64,000 bases of DNA from Combretum micranthum. Lineage: Eukaryota; Streptophyta; Magnoliopsida; Myrtales; Combretaceae. Below the pieces are notes generated by a model. The model worked only from the letters and a program-made list of their open reading frames with translations, was not told where the DNA came from and searched no databases. Every line of letters starts with the position of its first letter. The first letter of the stretch is position 1. Shown here piece by piece: positions 23,216-35,218 of this stretch. A program made the position numbers and the translations under genes. The stretch is taken from the NCBI GenBank assembly GCA_024138025.1, contig JAMXBD010000064.1:558001-622000 (forward strand), given 5' to 3'.

Positions 23216-23956
23216 ATAGAAGATGTAGCTAAACTTGCTAAGTCTACGAGTTTGGACTAGAGACTCTAGTTGCAAACATGGAACTGGTGGGTCTTGGCTG
23301 GGTCTGAATCCACCGCCATAGGACAGGTCATGGTCGTAGATTGTTGGTGATGAGTTAAGCTGGGTTTCAAGTTGAACCAAACCTTAGTGGGGTCCAATCT
23401 TATGTTAAGGATTGTCATTTATAATATTTATTTATTTTTGAAAAGCTATTGCCTGCTGTATAACTTAATTTCTTCTTGAATATCAATATACATAGAAAAT
23501 TACAAATAACTCTTTAAATTTTGATATTTTGGAAGAGAGATTGATTTTAGTATGAATAAATATTTAACCTTCAAATATTATCAGCAATCCTTAAAATTTT
23601 GATTTTAAAAAAATTACCTTTTAGGAACATTCACTGGCTAACATCAAATTTTAGAGGCATTAAAATATATTTGAATCAAGGACGGACTGGGAGGCATCGA
23701 TACGATCCTGATTCCTAAAGTTTGAAAAAAAATTAATTATTATAATATATTTAAATATAAAAATGAGTTATACTCTACTTTTAAGATAAAAAAAATAAAA
23801 ACTAATTCAAGTCTTGTGATTCTGCGTTTATTTTAAATTTGAAAGAGGTGTTTTAAGGTGAAAGTTTTAGGACCACTTTCGATTTTAAGAGTTATTCTTC
23901 AATTTAACAAAGTTAGATGTGGAAAGAGACATCCACCACAAAGTGAAGTTCTTGCT

Positions 23957-24084
23957 TATAATGTATGACCAAAGCATGAGCTTGTGACGTTTGTCCAACT
24001 AGTTAGCGACGACTCTTTATCTATAAATTGGGACTAGAAAAATACTTAAACAACATATGTAGAGATAGCGTCCATCGTAATACA
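23957..24084 (+). promoter_or_regulatory. Core promoter and 5' leader of the cellulose synthase-like gene
   Basis: A TATA-box word CTATAAAT lies at 24021-24028, about 60 bases before the chosen ATG, so transcription would begin near 24050-24060. The same arrangement (GCATGAGCTTG, CAACTAGTTA, CTATAAA, CATATGT-AGAGATA, GTCCAT, CAATGG) is found at 62.76-62.89 kb, which supports it as a conserved promoter-leader block. Other control sites were not recognised. Confidence 0.7.
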
Positions 24085-24338
24085 ATGGCTGTCGATAGCC
24101 TTCCTTTGTACGAGATAATACCTCGTAAAAATCATGTGAAGAGAACAATAGAGGTCACTTTGCTCTGTCTGCTCATATCACTTCTCATATATCGATTGAT
24201 GCATCTGAAAGATGGAGGGTTCGTATGGTTTTTGGCTTTCTTGTGTGAGTCTTGGTTTACCTTCATCTGGGCTCTTGTTGTTAACATGAAATGGACTCCG
24301 GTTTCCTACAATACTTATCCTCAACTTCTTCTCAAAAG
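24085..24338 (+). CDS. Csl exon 1
   Basis: Begins at an ATG in a good plant context (ACAATGGCT) and ends AAAAG before GTAATA, splitting an Arg codon after two bases. Encodes the short cytosolic tail and two N-terminal membrane segments. An in-frame upstream ATG at 24028 overlaps the TATA box and is not used. Confidence 0.9.
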
Positions 24339-24528
24339 GTAATATAGGAATATTTTCAATTGGATGGCTTGCTTTCATTCTTGATGCTTCACGGTATTTG
24401 TCCGAAAAACTTAGCAAAACTCGAGTCTACAAAAACTCCGGCCATAAAATTCGTGGTGATGTTTATGGAAATTTATATTTTGATACACGGATAAGCACAT
24501 ATAAATTTGCTTGTTCCATCTTTTGAAG

Positions 24529-24865
24529 GAATATTGAACTTCCACCGGTGGACATGTTCGTGACGACGGCGGATCCGGTGCTCGAACCGCCTATAATTAC
24601 GGCGAACACGGTGCTCTCGCTGATGGCGATGGATTATCCGGAGAATAAGTTGGCTTGCTACGTCTCCGACGATGGTTGCTCACCGGTGACATATTTTGCA
24701 TTAGTGGAAGCAGCTAAATTTGCCAAACTTTGGGTTCCCTTTTGTAAGAAGTACAACATACCAGTTAGAGCCCCATTTCGTTATTTCTCTGGTGATGATA
24801 TTAAGCCATTAGATGGGGATGTTAATGGTTCGTTGGAATTTCAGCAAGCGTGGAAAGCAATGAAG
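24529..24865 (+). CDS. Csl exon 2
   Basis: Acceptor TTTTGAAG, donor AAG-GTAATA. Completes the Arg codon, then encodes [14 protein letters not shown] and the first catalytic DD (YVSDDGCS). Ends on a whole codon. Confidence 0.92.
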
Positions 24866-25934
24866 GTAATATTATTACACATATATCTATGAATATGACT
24901 CATATGAGTACATGGAAATCATATATATTTAGTATCTAATAAAATTTAAAATTGCTTTATATCAGTTAAAATAATCATCTTTTATCCATTTACTTCTCTA
25001 ATGATGATATTTACACATTGGAAAAGGTTATTGGACATCCTGGGGTAATGAAAAAACCAAGCATTAAAATATCTTTATTTTACAATTTGGAGAACGGCTA
25101 AATTTTCAAACTTTGCAATTTCTTTTGTGTCTTTGCTTTCACTTTTTTGCTCCATTTAATACCTTTAGAGATAAAAAAAAATATAAGGTTTGAAAATTTC
25201 AAATTGCAAAGTAAGAAAACTTTCAATGCTATTTTCTCTATGAAGGATGATTAAATGTACTAAATGGAGCATGATGAATAGAGGTTATTAACATAATTTT
25301 ATATAAGAACCCATATCATTATCGACGCGTTCAAATAAAAATTGTATAAATATAAATTATATATAACTTATTACTTAAATACTAATGTAAATTATATCTA
25401 TAAGATGTAATTTTTTTTATTAGTACATGAGTCGTATATTTTAGAATTAGTCATACAATAATTTAGTAAAATTATAAGTTGTTTGGTGAACATTCACTTT
25501 AACATTAGTTATTTATAATTAAAATAATCTTATCTATATTAAAATTCTTTTTTTTAGAAAAAATAAGTTGGTAAACACATTTTTTATCATAACTTTCATA
25601 TAATAAGACGTATCTTTTTAAGGTTTTTTACTAGTGTAATAATCTTTTTAATCTTTGGGTCCTTCAAAGATGTTTTCTTTTTATAAAGTTTTTACAAGTG
25701 TCAATATAAACCAATAAATAAATATTATTTAAAATATTAAATAGTACATATAGATGCTAAAATAACAGATCTTCATAAAGTAGAGAGATGTTTAAATGAA
25801 GATATATATAGTTTTTTTCGATTGGGTTATCTTACAGGATAGTAACCATAAACAGCCATAAGTAGGAAAAGTGAGTGCCTTGGACCTGTTAAAAGAAAAG
25901 ATAAAATTAACAGTGAGCTAAGATGAAATTGCAG

Positions 25935-26060
25935 GCTGAATACGAACAGCTCAGCACAAAAATAGAAGAAGCCAGCCGACAGCCGGTTCCGAGAGATCTT
26001 CCTGGAGACTTGGCTCCGTTCTCCCATGGTGACCGTACAAATCATGCATCCATCGTTAAG
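25935..26060 (+). CDS. Csl exon 3
   Basis: Acceptor ATTGCAG, donor AAG-GTAAAT; 42 whole codons beginning AEYEQLS and ending ASIVK, the variable linker before the second catalytic block. Confidence 0.9.
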
Positions 26061-26539
26061 GTAAATCTTCCTGTTTCATGATATCTTAACAAGTGATCCC
26101 ATTATGCATGTGGGCTTATTGAAGAGTTGGTTGTATTGTTTCTCGTAAATTTTTAATTTCTTTTTTTCTCCCCTTTCCGTTGGTAAAAGGTTATACTTGG
26201 TCAAGTCGCATGTGAAACAAAATACACTAACATAGCACATATTTAGTACATTTTGCACGTAAAATAAATATATTGACCTAGAACAAAATATCCTGGCTTT
26301 GGATATTTTACACCTAAAAAAAATACATTACATTTGAAACAAAATATATTGCTTAGGACATAACAACTTGTACACAAGTCGTCGTACAATAAAAAAGAGC
26401 GACTTGGACTAAGAATTTCCGCGGTGGTAGAAGGCATTTCATTCATAAAACAGAAACCCAAGTTCACCGTACAAAACATGATTGAGCCAATGTTGGCTCA
26501 TCATCCACAAAACATGGCTTATTAAATGCCCTCATTATG

Positions 26540-26830
26540 TCTCATAACACATTTCTAAAACAAAAAAGAGAAGGATCATCAAAAGCTTGGGTTTGGTCAT
26601 TTTGTAAGCGCACTTCTAGTCCTTCTTTTGCTGACAAATCTGCTACACCATTTGCTTCCTTAAGAATGCAATAGATTTTACGTTCTTTCAACCTCTTATT
26701 TTATCCCTACTAAAACAACAAAATTAGATGAGTATAAATCATTTACATTATGCTCGTTTATAGCACTCAGAGCCATGAAAGAATCCGTTTCCATTTGTAC
26801 ATAATTAAATCCTTAATTAGCTCTTATATT
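26540..26830 (-). pseudogene. LINE-type RNase H-like domain fragment
   Basis: Reading right to left, one frame gives a VQMETDS block (about 26800-26780), then a stop and shift, then ILKEANGVADLSAKEG (about 26670-26620). ETDS and R/KEAN-VAD-LAK are the hallmark of the plant RNase H-like domain found at the end of non-LTR retroelement proteins. The fragment is antisense to the Csl gene and lies in its third intron. It is broken and has no reverse transcriptase beside it. Confidence 0.7.
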
Positions 26831-27033
26831 TAGAGTTCCGAAATGCTTAGAGGTTTCAACTCTCTAAGTTTTAGGACCACTTTCAAGTTTAATTGAAAAT
26901 CCTACCATAACTTTCCCTATATTGTTTTAACAAACACCACCAATTACTGCATGTATATTAACTTAAATCATGTATACTACTATTGTTGATGGGAACATGA
27001 CCTTGCTCCAACCGCCCATGATCTCATTATTAC

Positions 27034-27432
27034 TAGACATCGGCATGGGACTGTTTCGAACCGCGAACCGTCCCGAACAGTCTCTCATGGTTTCGTACCC
27101 GAAAATTGCCCCGTCGGGGACAGTTATGAACTGCCGAAGGACCTGTCGGAATCGGCGGGTCTTAGCGGTTCGTCCATGCGGAATCGGCGGTTCCACTAGT
27201 TCCAACCCGCCATTTAAAAAAAAAAAACAAAGAAACATGCACACATAGAACACGGAATGAATTTTTGGGAAGGGAAGGGGTAGAGGGGGCCGGTCTAGAA
27301 AAAAAAAACACCTGGTTCACGGTTCATGTGGAACCGAAAGCGGAATCGTCAAAACCGGTAGTCCTGTGAATCGCCTCGACTTTGGCGGTTCCGGTTCGGG
27401 TCCAGAACCGACCTAAACCATGCCGATGTCTA
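27034..27432. mobile_element. hAT-type MITE, 399 bp, in Csl intron 3
   Basis: Perfect 15-bp ends TAGACATCGGCATGG / CCATGCCGATGTCTA, flanked by ATTATTAC (27026-27033) and ATTATCGC (27433-27440), an 8-bp duplication with two mismatches. G+C-rich GGTTC/GAACC words fill it. The frames at 26963-27253 and 26970-27248, open on both strands, follow from these inverted words and are not genes. The element at 43183-43989 is a longer relative. Confidence 0.88.
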
Positions 27433-27963
27433 ATTATCGCTTTTAATAGCTCATTCACCCACTACAATCATAACCATCAAATCAGCCATCCATAAATATT
27501 CATATGCCCCTTTGAGGATAGATAATGTGGCACTCGTTTACTCTATTTAAAGCTACTTATAGCTAATACTAACAGGTACTCATAAGATACATATGTCTAT
27601 AAAAGTAATTTATTTATATATATGTTAAATTTATAGGTCACAAGTATGATTATATATTTATATTTAATTATAGATCATATATATCATTATAGATATTGTA
27701 GATTATATAAATATATATACATAGCTTATATAGTATATACAAAATATATGTTATGTATGACAATTGTTATAAGTATATAATATATCATAATTTATACATA
27801 TCACATAACATATGTAACAGATGTTTTATGGTGTATATATATCATATAGATTATGCATATGATATGTCTATAAATATAATCTATGAACAATAAATACTTG
27901 ATAATGTTATGGATATGCGTGTGTGCATGCGTACGTACATATGTATTATAGATTTTATAAACA

Positions 27964-27988
27964 TATATATATATATATATATATATAA
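27964..27988. repeat. (AT)n microsatellite
   Basis: About 24 bases of AT repeats within a larger stretch (27600-27990) rich in TATA words inside intron 3. Confidence 0.85.
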
Positions 27989-27998
27989 CTTATAAACT

Positions 27999-28135
27999 AA
28001 GGATAAATCTACCACGAAGCACCTAGCACTAATGAACGAATTTACCATAAAGCACCTAGCACTTGCGGGATGCACCTATCACTTTTACACAGACCCACAA
28101 CTTGCTTTGCACACCTATCATAAAGCACCTAGTTA
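27999..28135. repeat. Cluster of AAAGCACCTAG-type short repeats
   Basis: The word TACCACGAAGCACCTAGCAC (28009-28028) is followed by ACCATAAAGCACCTAGCACT and later ATCATAAAGCACCTAG, with GGATGCACCTATCAC and GCACACCTATCA as looser variants. The spacing is irregular (roughly 20-60 bases). Confidence 0.7.
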
Positions 28136-29884
28136 TTGCAAAGTTACTTTTTACATATATGAAAAAAGTAAAAAGCAAATCCAACGGTCTACTTTTTTCA
28201 TACACTTATCCAATGATTGTGCTTAACACTTGCATACAAGTCCTTATGTTGCGACTTGACGTAATACCAACTCATCCACTTTATTCTTTTTCTTCTTCTT
28301 GGATGGAGCTCCATAACAATTCCAATAGTGAATTTAGTGTCGTATGCTTCATATCAAGGTTTGGGAAAGAAATTGTTTTGGAAAGATTTTTGAATTTTGA
28401 TCCCTTAGCCAAAATACCAAGGTAGGCCCTCTCCTCTTCTTGTTTACCCCCACACACCAACCACACACACACCACCCCCCCAACCAAGAAAGTTTAGGTT
28501 TTCTCCCTCTCTGTCCCCCTCTCCATTTCATTTATCAATGTCTATAGTCGAGTCTGACATGTGCTATATTTTTTCCATATCTGCATCGTTTCCATGACCA
28601 TTTCATTTTCAAGTCTTCCCTCAGTATTAACTATGCTTTTCAAAGGTCTTTTTTTTTTCAATCTAACAACCTAACCTAACCTGACGGGTTAGCAAGTCAT
28701 TGTTCTTAATGTGTCTACAACCTAACAACCAATTGGGTCTTCAGACGTATCATGACTTGTACAACCATACTGGGTTGACGGGTTTAACTCATTGGTGCTA
28801 GATCAGGTCATATTGTGGATTCAGCCCAACTCATACCGAGGTCTAGGTTTCGATACATGAGGGCTAACTTAAGTGAATTTTAAATAAAAATAGAATCATA
28901 TAAGTTACTCAATTGAGAAATTTAATGTTACATTGTACTTATAAAAAAAGGCATGTCTTTTGACGCATAATAAAAAGAAAAATTTAAAATAAAAAATTGT
29001 TATTGGCCTCAATATTGTATTAATGAAAAAACGTGAACATATCAAATACGTAAAAAAAGGCAATCATTAAAAGATTTGAAAAATAGGTATAAATGGTAAA
29101 AGTTTCTAAAGTAAAATATTAAAATAGAAAAAAAGGGTGTTCATAATCGTAATTCTATAACCCAACCCACCATCAACATGGTGGCTCCAAGTGATGTCGG
29201 GTGCTTCTGTCATCCATCCCATTACTAATTTCATTCTACTTTTATTAAATATTAGGAAGTTTGTATTTCAAATTTTTATTGGGAAGAGGCTAAAAGCTAT
29301 TTATTGGATTCAACATAGAGAAATAGAGGTGAGTTGGTAATTCTATCATATAGGTCTCCACCCATAGTAAATAAGTATTAAGGGTTATAGAGTAAAGTAT
29401 AGGTACAAATTTTCTAGAACATATTCTCAAATGGTTGAGTTAAGATACATGGCATTCATATCTTGAATCAATCATGAACCTTGTACTCAATACCCGTTGC
29501 TACTAAAATTATCAAATAATATTAATAAATAGAAGATAAATAATAATATTTTATATTTTATTTTGCGATCACTTTTGTTTAAAATTATTATTTATAAACT
29601 AACTTCTATAAGATTTTATTCTGGAAAAATATGTACTACTTTATTTTAGAAGAACTTTTTAATATTATATTAGCAAATTTTTTTTTGTATCTAGCTTTTA
29701 TAGAAAAGATTATTTATTATTGAGGCTAATTAATTTAGAAGTGTCTCCTAAGATTTTTAATTTTGGAATTTGTTATAGGTTCTACAGTTTTATTTGATAT
29801 AACATAAATAGATTTTACAAGTATTTGTTACATATTTCAACTTTCACATATAAAAAAAAAATTCTACATATTGTAGAACTTATA

Positions 29885-30331
29885 TAGGGATGCAACCGGG
29901 GCGGGTCGTTATAGGGTACACGCCCGCCCGCCCGCCCCTCTAAAAACCCTATAGGGTTTAGGATCTGGTTTTGGGTTGTACTCATAACCCGTTGGGAAAA
30001 CCCGACCCGATTTAATTAAAAAAAATTAAAAAAATTTTGTTTAAGGAATTTACTTATGCATTAGTTGAATGATGTTTTTCATATAATCATTTTGTTATTC
30101 ATGTATTGAGTCACATGATAGGATATAAATTATATTTACAATTAATAATCACTAACCAATTATCCAGAGAAAATCGATTTCCATGTGCAACCTTCCCCTT
30201 TTTCAAAATTCATTTCTTTTCCATGCAACACAACAAAGTATAAAAATTAATTTTCTCAGAAAAAATAGATATTATATAATATATAATGACAAATAAATCA
30301 AGAATATATAGATCGTCGTGTAGTGTCATCA

Positions 30332-30365
<34 letters not shown>

Positions 30366-30707
30366 TTGAGTTGGATGTATTATATATATATATATATATA
30401 TAGATATATGTAAGTCTTCTAATAATTTTAGGCAATGACATGTCTTGAGTTACTGACTTTACCTTATATATTCAGTTTTCATGTTTAATAATTTTTACCT
30501 GTCTTTAACGTTTTCTAATTTTTTTTAAAATAAAAATTAGGATCTTTATCAACTCCATTGACATTTTTGCCTTTCTCAACATGCCTCACTACGATAATAA
30601 TTTAATGAAATAATAAAATGATACATTTAATTATGTAATATATTAAACGGGTCGGGTCGGGTTTGGGACAGAATGACCCGACCCGAACCCGACCCGTTTA
30701 CATCCTA
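29885..30707. mobile_element. hAT-type non-autonomous element, 823 bp, perfect 8-bp target duplication, in Csl intron 3
   Basis: AACTTATA flanks both sides (29877-29884 and 30708-30715). The left end reads TAGGGATGCAACCGGGGCGG and the right end in reverse complement TAGGATGTAAACGGGTCGGG. Both ends carry GGGTCGGGT/ACCCGACCCG words and CGCCCGCCCG repeats; the middle is AT-rich with an (ATT)n tract at 30334-30366. No coding capacity. Confidence 0.9.
30334..30366. repeat. (ATT)n microsatellite
   Basis: About 33 bases of ATT repeats inside the 823-bp hAT-type element. Confidence 0.9.
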
Positions 30708-30730
30708 AACTTATAATGTCAAGAATGGTT

Positions 30731-31013
30731 GATGTCGTGAATAGTGCATGGATTTTGATAAAAATATACAATTAGATACATAAACTTTGAAATTAATCAA
30801 TTTAGTACTTGAAATAACTTTTCGTGCATGTTAATAATACCTCTGTCAAATTGTTAAATATCATAATCCTATATAACATCTTTAACTAATATGATGAAGT
30901 ATTGTTGGCATATACAGAAAGTCTTTTATGTAGTAAATTGATTAATTTCAAAGTTTAGGTACTTAATTACATATTTTGTCAAAATTTATGTATAGTGTAT
31001 CATTTGCGACATT
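30731..31013. mobile_element. Fold-back MITE, ~280 bp, in Csl intron 3
   Basis: The left half (GATGTCGTGAATAGTGCAT ... ACTTTGAAATTAATCAATTTA) matches the reverse complement of the right half (AATTGATTAATTTCAAAGTTTAGG ... CATTTGCGACAT in shorter blocks). It is related to the fold-back element at 20088-20338. It sits 15 bases beyond the target duplication of the neighbouring hAT element. Confidence 0.65.
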
Positions 31014-31853
31014 CACTGTATTAAGAAATTACTTTTCAAATTTCTTTCCTCAAGGTGTTTATGATGAATATATGAAAGTAAAGTAGTTTTACATATTATA
31101 AGAAACTATTATAATGAATATATGAAAATAAAGTAGTTTTGCATATCATATGAAACTATATATATCATTAAAAACTTGAAATTTAAGGGGAAAAAAATAC
31201 AATTTACAAATTCCATAATATCATTTAAGGAAAGTGTCAAATTTCATACTTACAATTTTCATGAAAATTTTAATTTAATACACTAATTTTGAGGGGCATA
31301 TCAAACCTATAAATTTTTTATAGCTATTTTTACATCATAAATGCCATATGTTTTTTTATTCACTGGGACAACACAACCTATTAATATTAGATGGTATTAG
31401 AGAAGAGACTAAAAATTCATTGATAAAATATATCTTTTAAGTCAACAATAAAGCACATGGTGTTAGGGAGGAAGTAAAAATAACTATGTAGAGTTTGATT
31501 TGGTATTAAATTGATCACTTCAAAGTTCAATTATCAAATTAAATTTTTTGTGCAAAGTTTAGGCACACAATTTTATACCTATCTAGAAATTTATAGGTTT
31601 CACAAGAGTATAAGATATAAGATGCTATAAGGTAAGTTTCGGATACAAATTCAATTACTTATATCGTACAGGATAGGATACTATATGGTATGATTAAGAT
31701 TTTATACTCTACCTAACCTGTACCTGCTCATCCCTAATGTAAAGTTGAAAATTTTTTACATAATTGTAAGCTTCTTTTATTTTGTGTCTTCATTTTTCAC
31801 TTGAACAGTTAAGTAATCGAACTAATATTGCCTATCCTTCCTTTTATTCCAAG

Positions 31854-31973
31854 ATTATATCTGAAAATAAGGTAGGAGCTGAAGGACAAGGATTGCCACA
31901 TTTAATTTACATTTCGAGGGAAAAGCGACGTAAGCATCCACATAACTACAAGGCTGGTGCTATGAATGTCTTG
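31854..31973 (+). CDS. Csl exon 4
   Basis: Acceptor TTCCAAG, donor TTG-GTAATA; 40 whole codons carrying the IYISREKR and YKAGAMNVL blocks conserved throughout the cellulose synthase superfamily. Confidence 0.9.
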
Positions 31974-32204
31974 GTAATAAATTGTTTTTTGCTATAGTTT
32001 TTATATGTTTCCACAATCCAATAAATATAAAAAATGGAAACAGGTAAGATGATCCATGTCAACAAAGAAAAAGAATGATGATTTCATTGTAAATATTGCT
32101 CAAATGCAAATAAATTCCTTATTTTCAAAATGCAACTTTGCTTTCAACTTATAAAACTATGTGCATATAGCAACATTTTTGGATATATACATATTTGAGT
32201 AAAT

Positions 32205-32520
32205 GTCAAATTTGAGACCTAAACTGTGTGCAAAGTTTAATTTGTTACTTAAATTTTGAAGTGGTTAATTTAATAACCAATCTTTGTGACTATTTTTACT
32301 ATTTTTAATATTGCTTGTTCTATTTATTGAAGTGGAAGAGACGAACTATCATTGAACTTTTAGTATCTCCTCTAACATCATATAGTATTGATAGAGCGCC
32401 TATTTCACGTCATGTTACTAAACAAGTAGCATTAAGATATTAAATTGGTCATTTCAAAGTTTAACCATAAAATTGAATTTCATACAAAGTTCAAGTAACA
32501 AATTTAACGTTCTTCCTACA
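32205..32520. repeat. Fold-back repeat in Csl intron 4
   Basis: Left side (AAATTTGAGACCTAAACT...GTGCAAAGTTTAATTTG) and right side (AATTGAATTTCATACAAAGTT...CAAATTTAACG) are diverged inverted copies. Similar fold-back sequence occurs at about 31230-31600, 37310-37680 and 39700-40010. Confidence 0.5.
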
Positions 32521-32798
32521 TATTTTTAAAAGTTAAAAAAGAGAAAACAACTTTTGAGTTTTGTAGTAACAAAGTTATGCACACCTAAACAATAGATTTG
32601 AAATTTTTCTTAATAAAAAAATTCATATTCATTTGTATATGTAATATATATTGTTAAATATATATACCCAACCTTTGAGATTTCAAATGTTTTTTTTTTC
32701 TTTAAATGGTTGACAAAGGAGCAAAAGTTTTCATTATTTTTAAATTGAAAAATTGACTCTTTTTCTTTATCTGATTAGCCAAGATTCTTCATATACAG

Positions 32799-33009
32799 TG
32801 TAGGGTTTCTGGAATCATGACTAGCGCACCATTCATGTTGAATGTGGACTGTGACATGTATGTGAATAATCCTCAAATTGCTCAACATGCCATGTGCATG
32901 TTTCTTGGCTCAAAATCAGAAAGAGTGTGGTTTCGTTCAATCACCACAATCATTTTATGATGGAGACATAAATGATCCATTTGGAAACCAATATGTGGTT
33001 TTGCTTGAG
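32799..33009 (+). CDS. Csl exon 5, with frameshift
   Basis: Acceptor ATATACAG, donor GAG-GTATAT. The frame entering from exon 4 encodes [12 protein letters not shown] and the DCD motif to about 32921; the frame leaving to exon 6 is read from 32923 ([14 protein letters not shown]). The A run at 32920-32922 has one base too many, or two too few, for continuity, and the entering frame stops at TGA 32958-32960. Skipping the exon would remove DCD and also shift the frame. Confidence 0.88.
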
Positions 33010-33112
33010 GTATATAGATTAAATTTCTCATGTTATTATTGAATATATGAAAACTTCAGTATGTATTTAAAAAATTATTTTTCTTTCTCTTGAATCCTTC
33101 CCAAAATTCCAG

Positions 33113-33248
33113 TATATAGGGCATGGACTAGCCGGAATTCAAGGACCTTTCTATTTTGGAACTGGGTGCTTCCATCGCCGCAAGGTTATTTATGGATCAT
33201 GGCCAGATGATGAAGCTAAAGAAAAGAAAAATGTTCCTTCAGATTATG
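33113..33248 (+). CDS. Csl exon 6
   Basis: Acceptor ATTCCAG, donor ATG-GTAATT. Encodes GIQGPFYFGTGCFHRR and VIYG, a conserved acceptor-side block, and ends one base into a Glu codon. Confidence 0.9.
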
Positions 33249-33551
33249 GTAATTAAAATTTCGGTTGGAACTGCAAGTATACTATTGATTAGTGCAAATA
33301 AACTCCTTAAATTTTTAAGATACACTTTCAATCTTTAAATATATGTGTGTTTGTGTGTGTAAAAATATTACTAAAACCCAAAGATCATCAAGAATTTATG
33401 TTTTGACATTTTCAAAAGTCATGTAAGATAAAACCACACTTTTAATAGTTTATGGGGTCTACCCGAGGATATTCATATTATTCATAATATCAACCCACAA
33501 TTTTTATCTTTCTTTCTTTTCTTTTTAACCATTTTCCCTTTAATATGATAG

Positions 33552-33736
33552 AAGAAGCTACTTATAAAGAAGCGATACTTAAAGGAATTGGAAGCTCAAA
33601 AGAGCTAATTCATTCAGCTGCTCTTGCTTTGAATGGAGTTAGAGGCTCATGGTGTAGTGATCTTTCTACCTATCTTGAAGCAGCGCATCTTGTTGCAAAT
33701 TGTGACTATGAGCATGCCACAGAATGGGGTAAAGAA
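33552..33736 (+). CDS. Csl exon 7
   Basis: Acceptor ATGATAG, donor GAA-GTAAGA. Completes the Glu codon and encodes a variable helix-rich stretch ending EHATEWGKE just before the AED motif exon. Confidence 0.9.
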
Positions 33737-34235
33737 GTAAGATTTTGATTCTTTGATTTGTTTTGTCGATCTTATTCATTTATTTTCTCCTTCTCCTCTG
33801 CATATTATAAATCTAATATTACATTTAATATGCAAGAACATACACGAAATCAAATTGCATTTCCAATTTTCATTTCTTCACTCTAATAGGGGGATTTTGA
33901 TTTGATTCCATCTTTGTAGGAGTGAAATCAATTCTACATGGAAAAAATCGAATCCGATTCTAAGGAAAAATTAGATTTTATTACAATCCTTTACAAAACT
34001 TGGCTTTTGTGTAATGTATATTTGTTTCATTCATAAATTTAGGGAAAATTTTGATAAATACTACTTAGAATCAATAATTTAATCAACAAATTCAAACAAA
34101 GAAACGAATTTTTCATTTCATTCTTATTCCATTTCCATTCATTTTGTTTACACCATTTATATATATCAAATTGCCAATTTGTTAGTAAACCTTACTTCTC
34201 ACTCTGTTCCTCATTTTTTTTATTTTTTAAATTAG

Positions 34236-34586
34236 GTGGGTTGGATATATGGATCCACAGCGGAAGATAACATGACAGGTTTAAACATCCATTCGAATGG
34301 TTTTAGGACAAGTTACTGCTCATTAAACCCACCTGCTTTTATGGGCTCTGCACCTACTGGTGGACCGGCAACAATGACCCAACAAAGGAGATGGGGGACT
34401 GGTCTACTTGAAATCTTATTTAGTAGCAAAAGCCCAATAAAAGCCACTCTCCGAGGTCATTTACAATTTAGGCAGTGTTTAGCTTACCTGTGGTTCCATC
34501 TTTGGGCATTAAGATGCATACCTGAACTCTTATATGCTCTTCTTCCTGCTTATTGTCTCATTACCAACTCCAGTTTCTTACCTAAC
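34236..34586 (+). CDS. Csl exon 8
   Basis: Acceptor AAATTAG, donor AAC-GTAAGT; 117 whole codons. Contains the third catalytic motif (STAED), the processivity box QQRRW, the LQFRQCLAYL block and the first C-terminal membrane helices. Confidence 0.93.
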
Positions 34587-35218
34587 GTAAGTATCTCTCA
34601 TTTTTTTTTTTTCATTAATCCTTTTCTTTTTCCTTCTCCCTTCTTTTCCTATCAAGAAGTTTCTTAGATTTGCCTTGTGAATACATGTTTGCACTTGAGA
34701 CTTTGGAGTCTTACAAGTGCATGAGTCTCAAAAGATGGTCACGTGCTCATAGATACAAACCCATGTATGTTGTTTTTTTAACGCGAGAATTAAAAAAAAA
34801 AATGACATCCTCACACTCATTAAAAATATTTGTACATCAAATTATAAGAGAAGAATATGTATATAGGTTTTGCAAATATCATCTTTTGGTCTGTATATGT
34901 GACATCTCGAAAACATTAATAAACCAAATGGGTGCAATATCAGTAGTTTAAATTAGGCGTATCTTTCATTTAATTGTAATTCATAGAGCAATCGTGATCC
35001 AACATATAAAATGGACCATATGTAGGTCTTGCTATGATAAATAGATAACAAACCTATTTCTACACACAAAATGCCATACCTATTTCTTATCCATATAGCT
35101 CGATAGTGTTATATTGATATGTTTGGTTGGGTAAGTTCACTATATGTGCTTGAGAGTGAATGGTTTAAAAGTTTCATAATGTATAATGAAATCGACCACT
35201 AACGATATTTTAATGCAG

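Larger units (their letters stand above)
26061..31853 (+). other. Csl intron 3, ~5.8 kb, transposon-filled
   Basis: The intron is far longer than the other seven (about 100 to 1070 bases). It holds an RNase H-like LINE fragment (about 26540-26830), a hAT MITE (27034-27432), a short-repeat cluster (27999-28135), another hAT MITE (29885-30707) and a fold-back MITE (30731-31013). The stretches between are AT-rich with no gene seen. Confidence 0.85.

Noticed and set aside
24028..24084. In-frame upstream ATG adding 19 residues to the Csl protein
   Set aside because: It overlaps the TATA-box word at 24021-24028, so it should lie outside the transcript, and the shorter start fits the family length.
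24339..24528. Possible extra coding in Csl intron 1
   Set aside because: An in-frame stop follows at once (24340-24342), and splicing joins a split Arg codon exactly to the conserved block.
26963..27253. Frames of over 90 codons open on both strands
   Set aside because: They lie in the G+C-rich arms of a hAT MITE, whose inverted words leave few stops.
28620..28870. GGGTTAA/AACCTAACC words suggesting another hAT element or an interstitial telomere-like tract
   Set aside because: No matching inverted end or target duplication was found, and the words are not regular TTTAGGG repeats.
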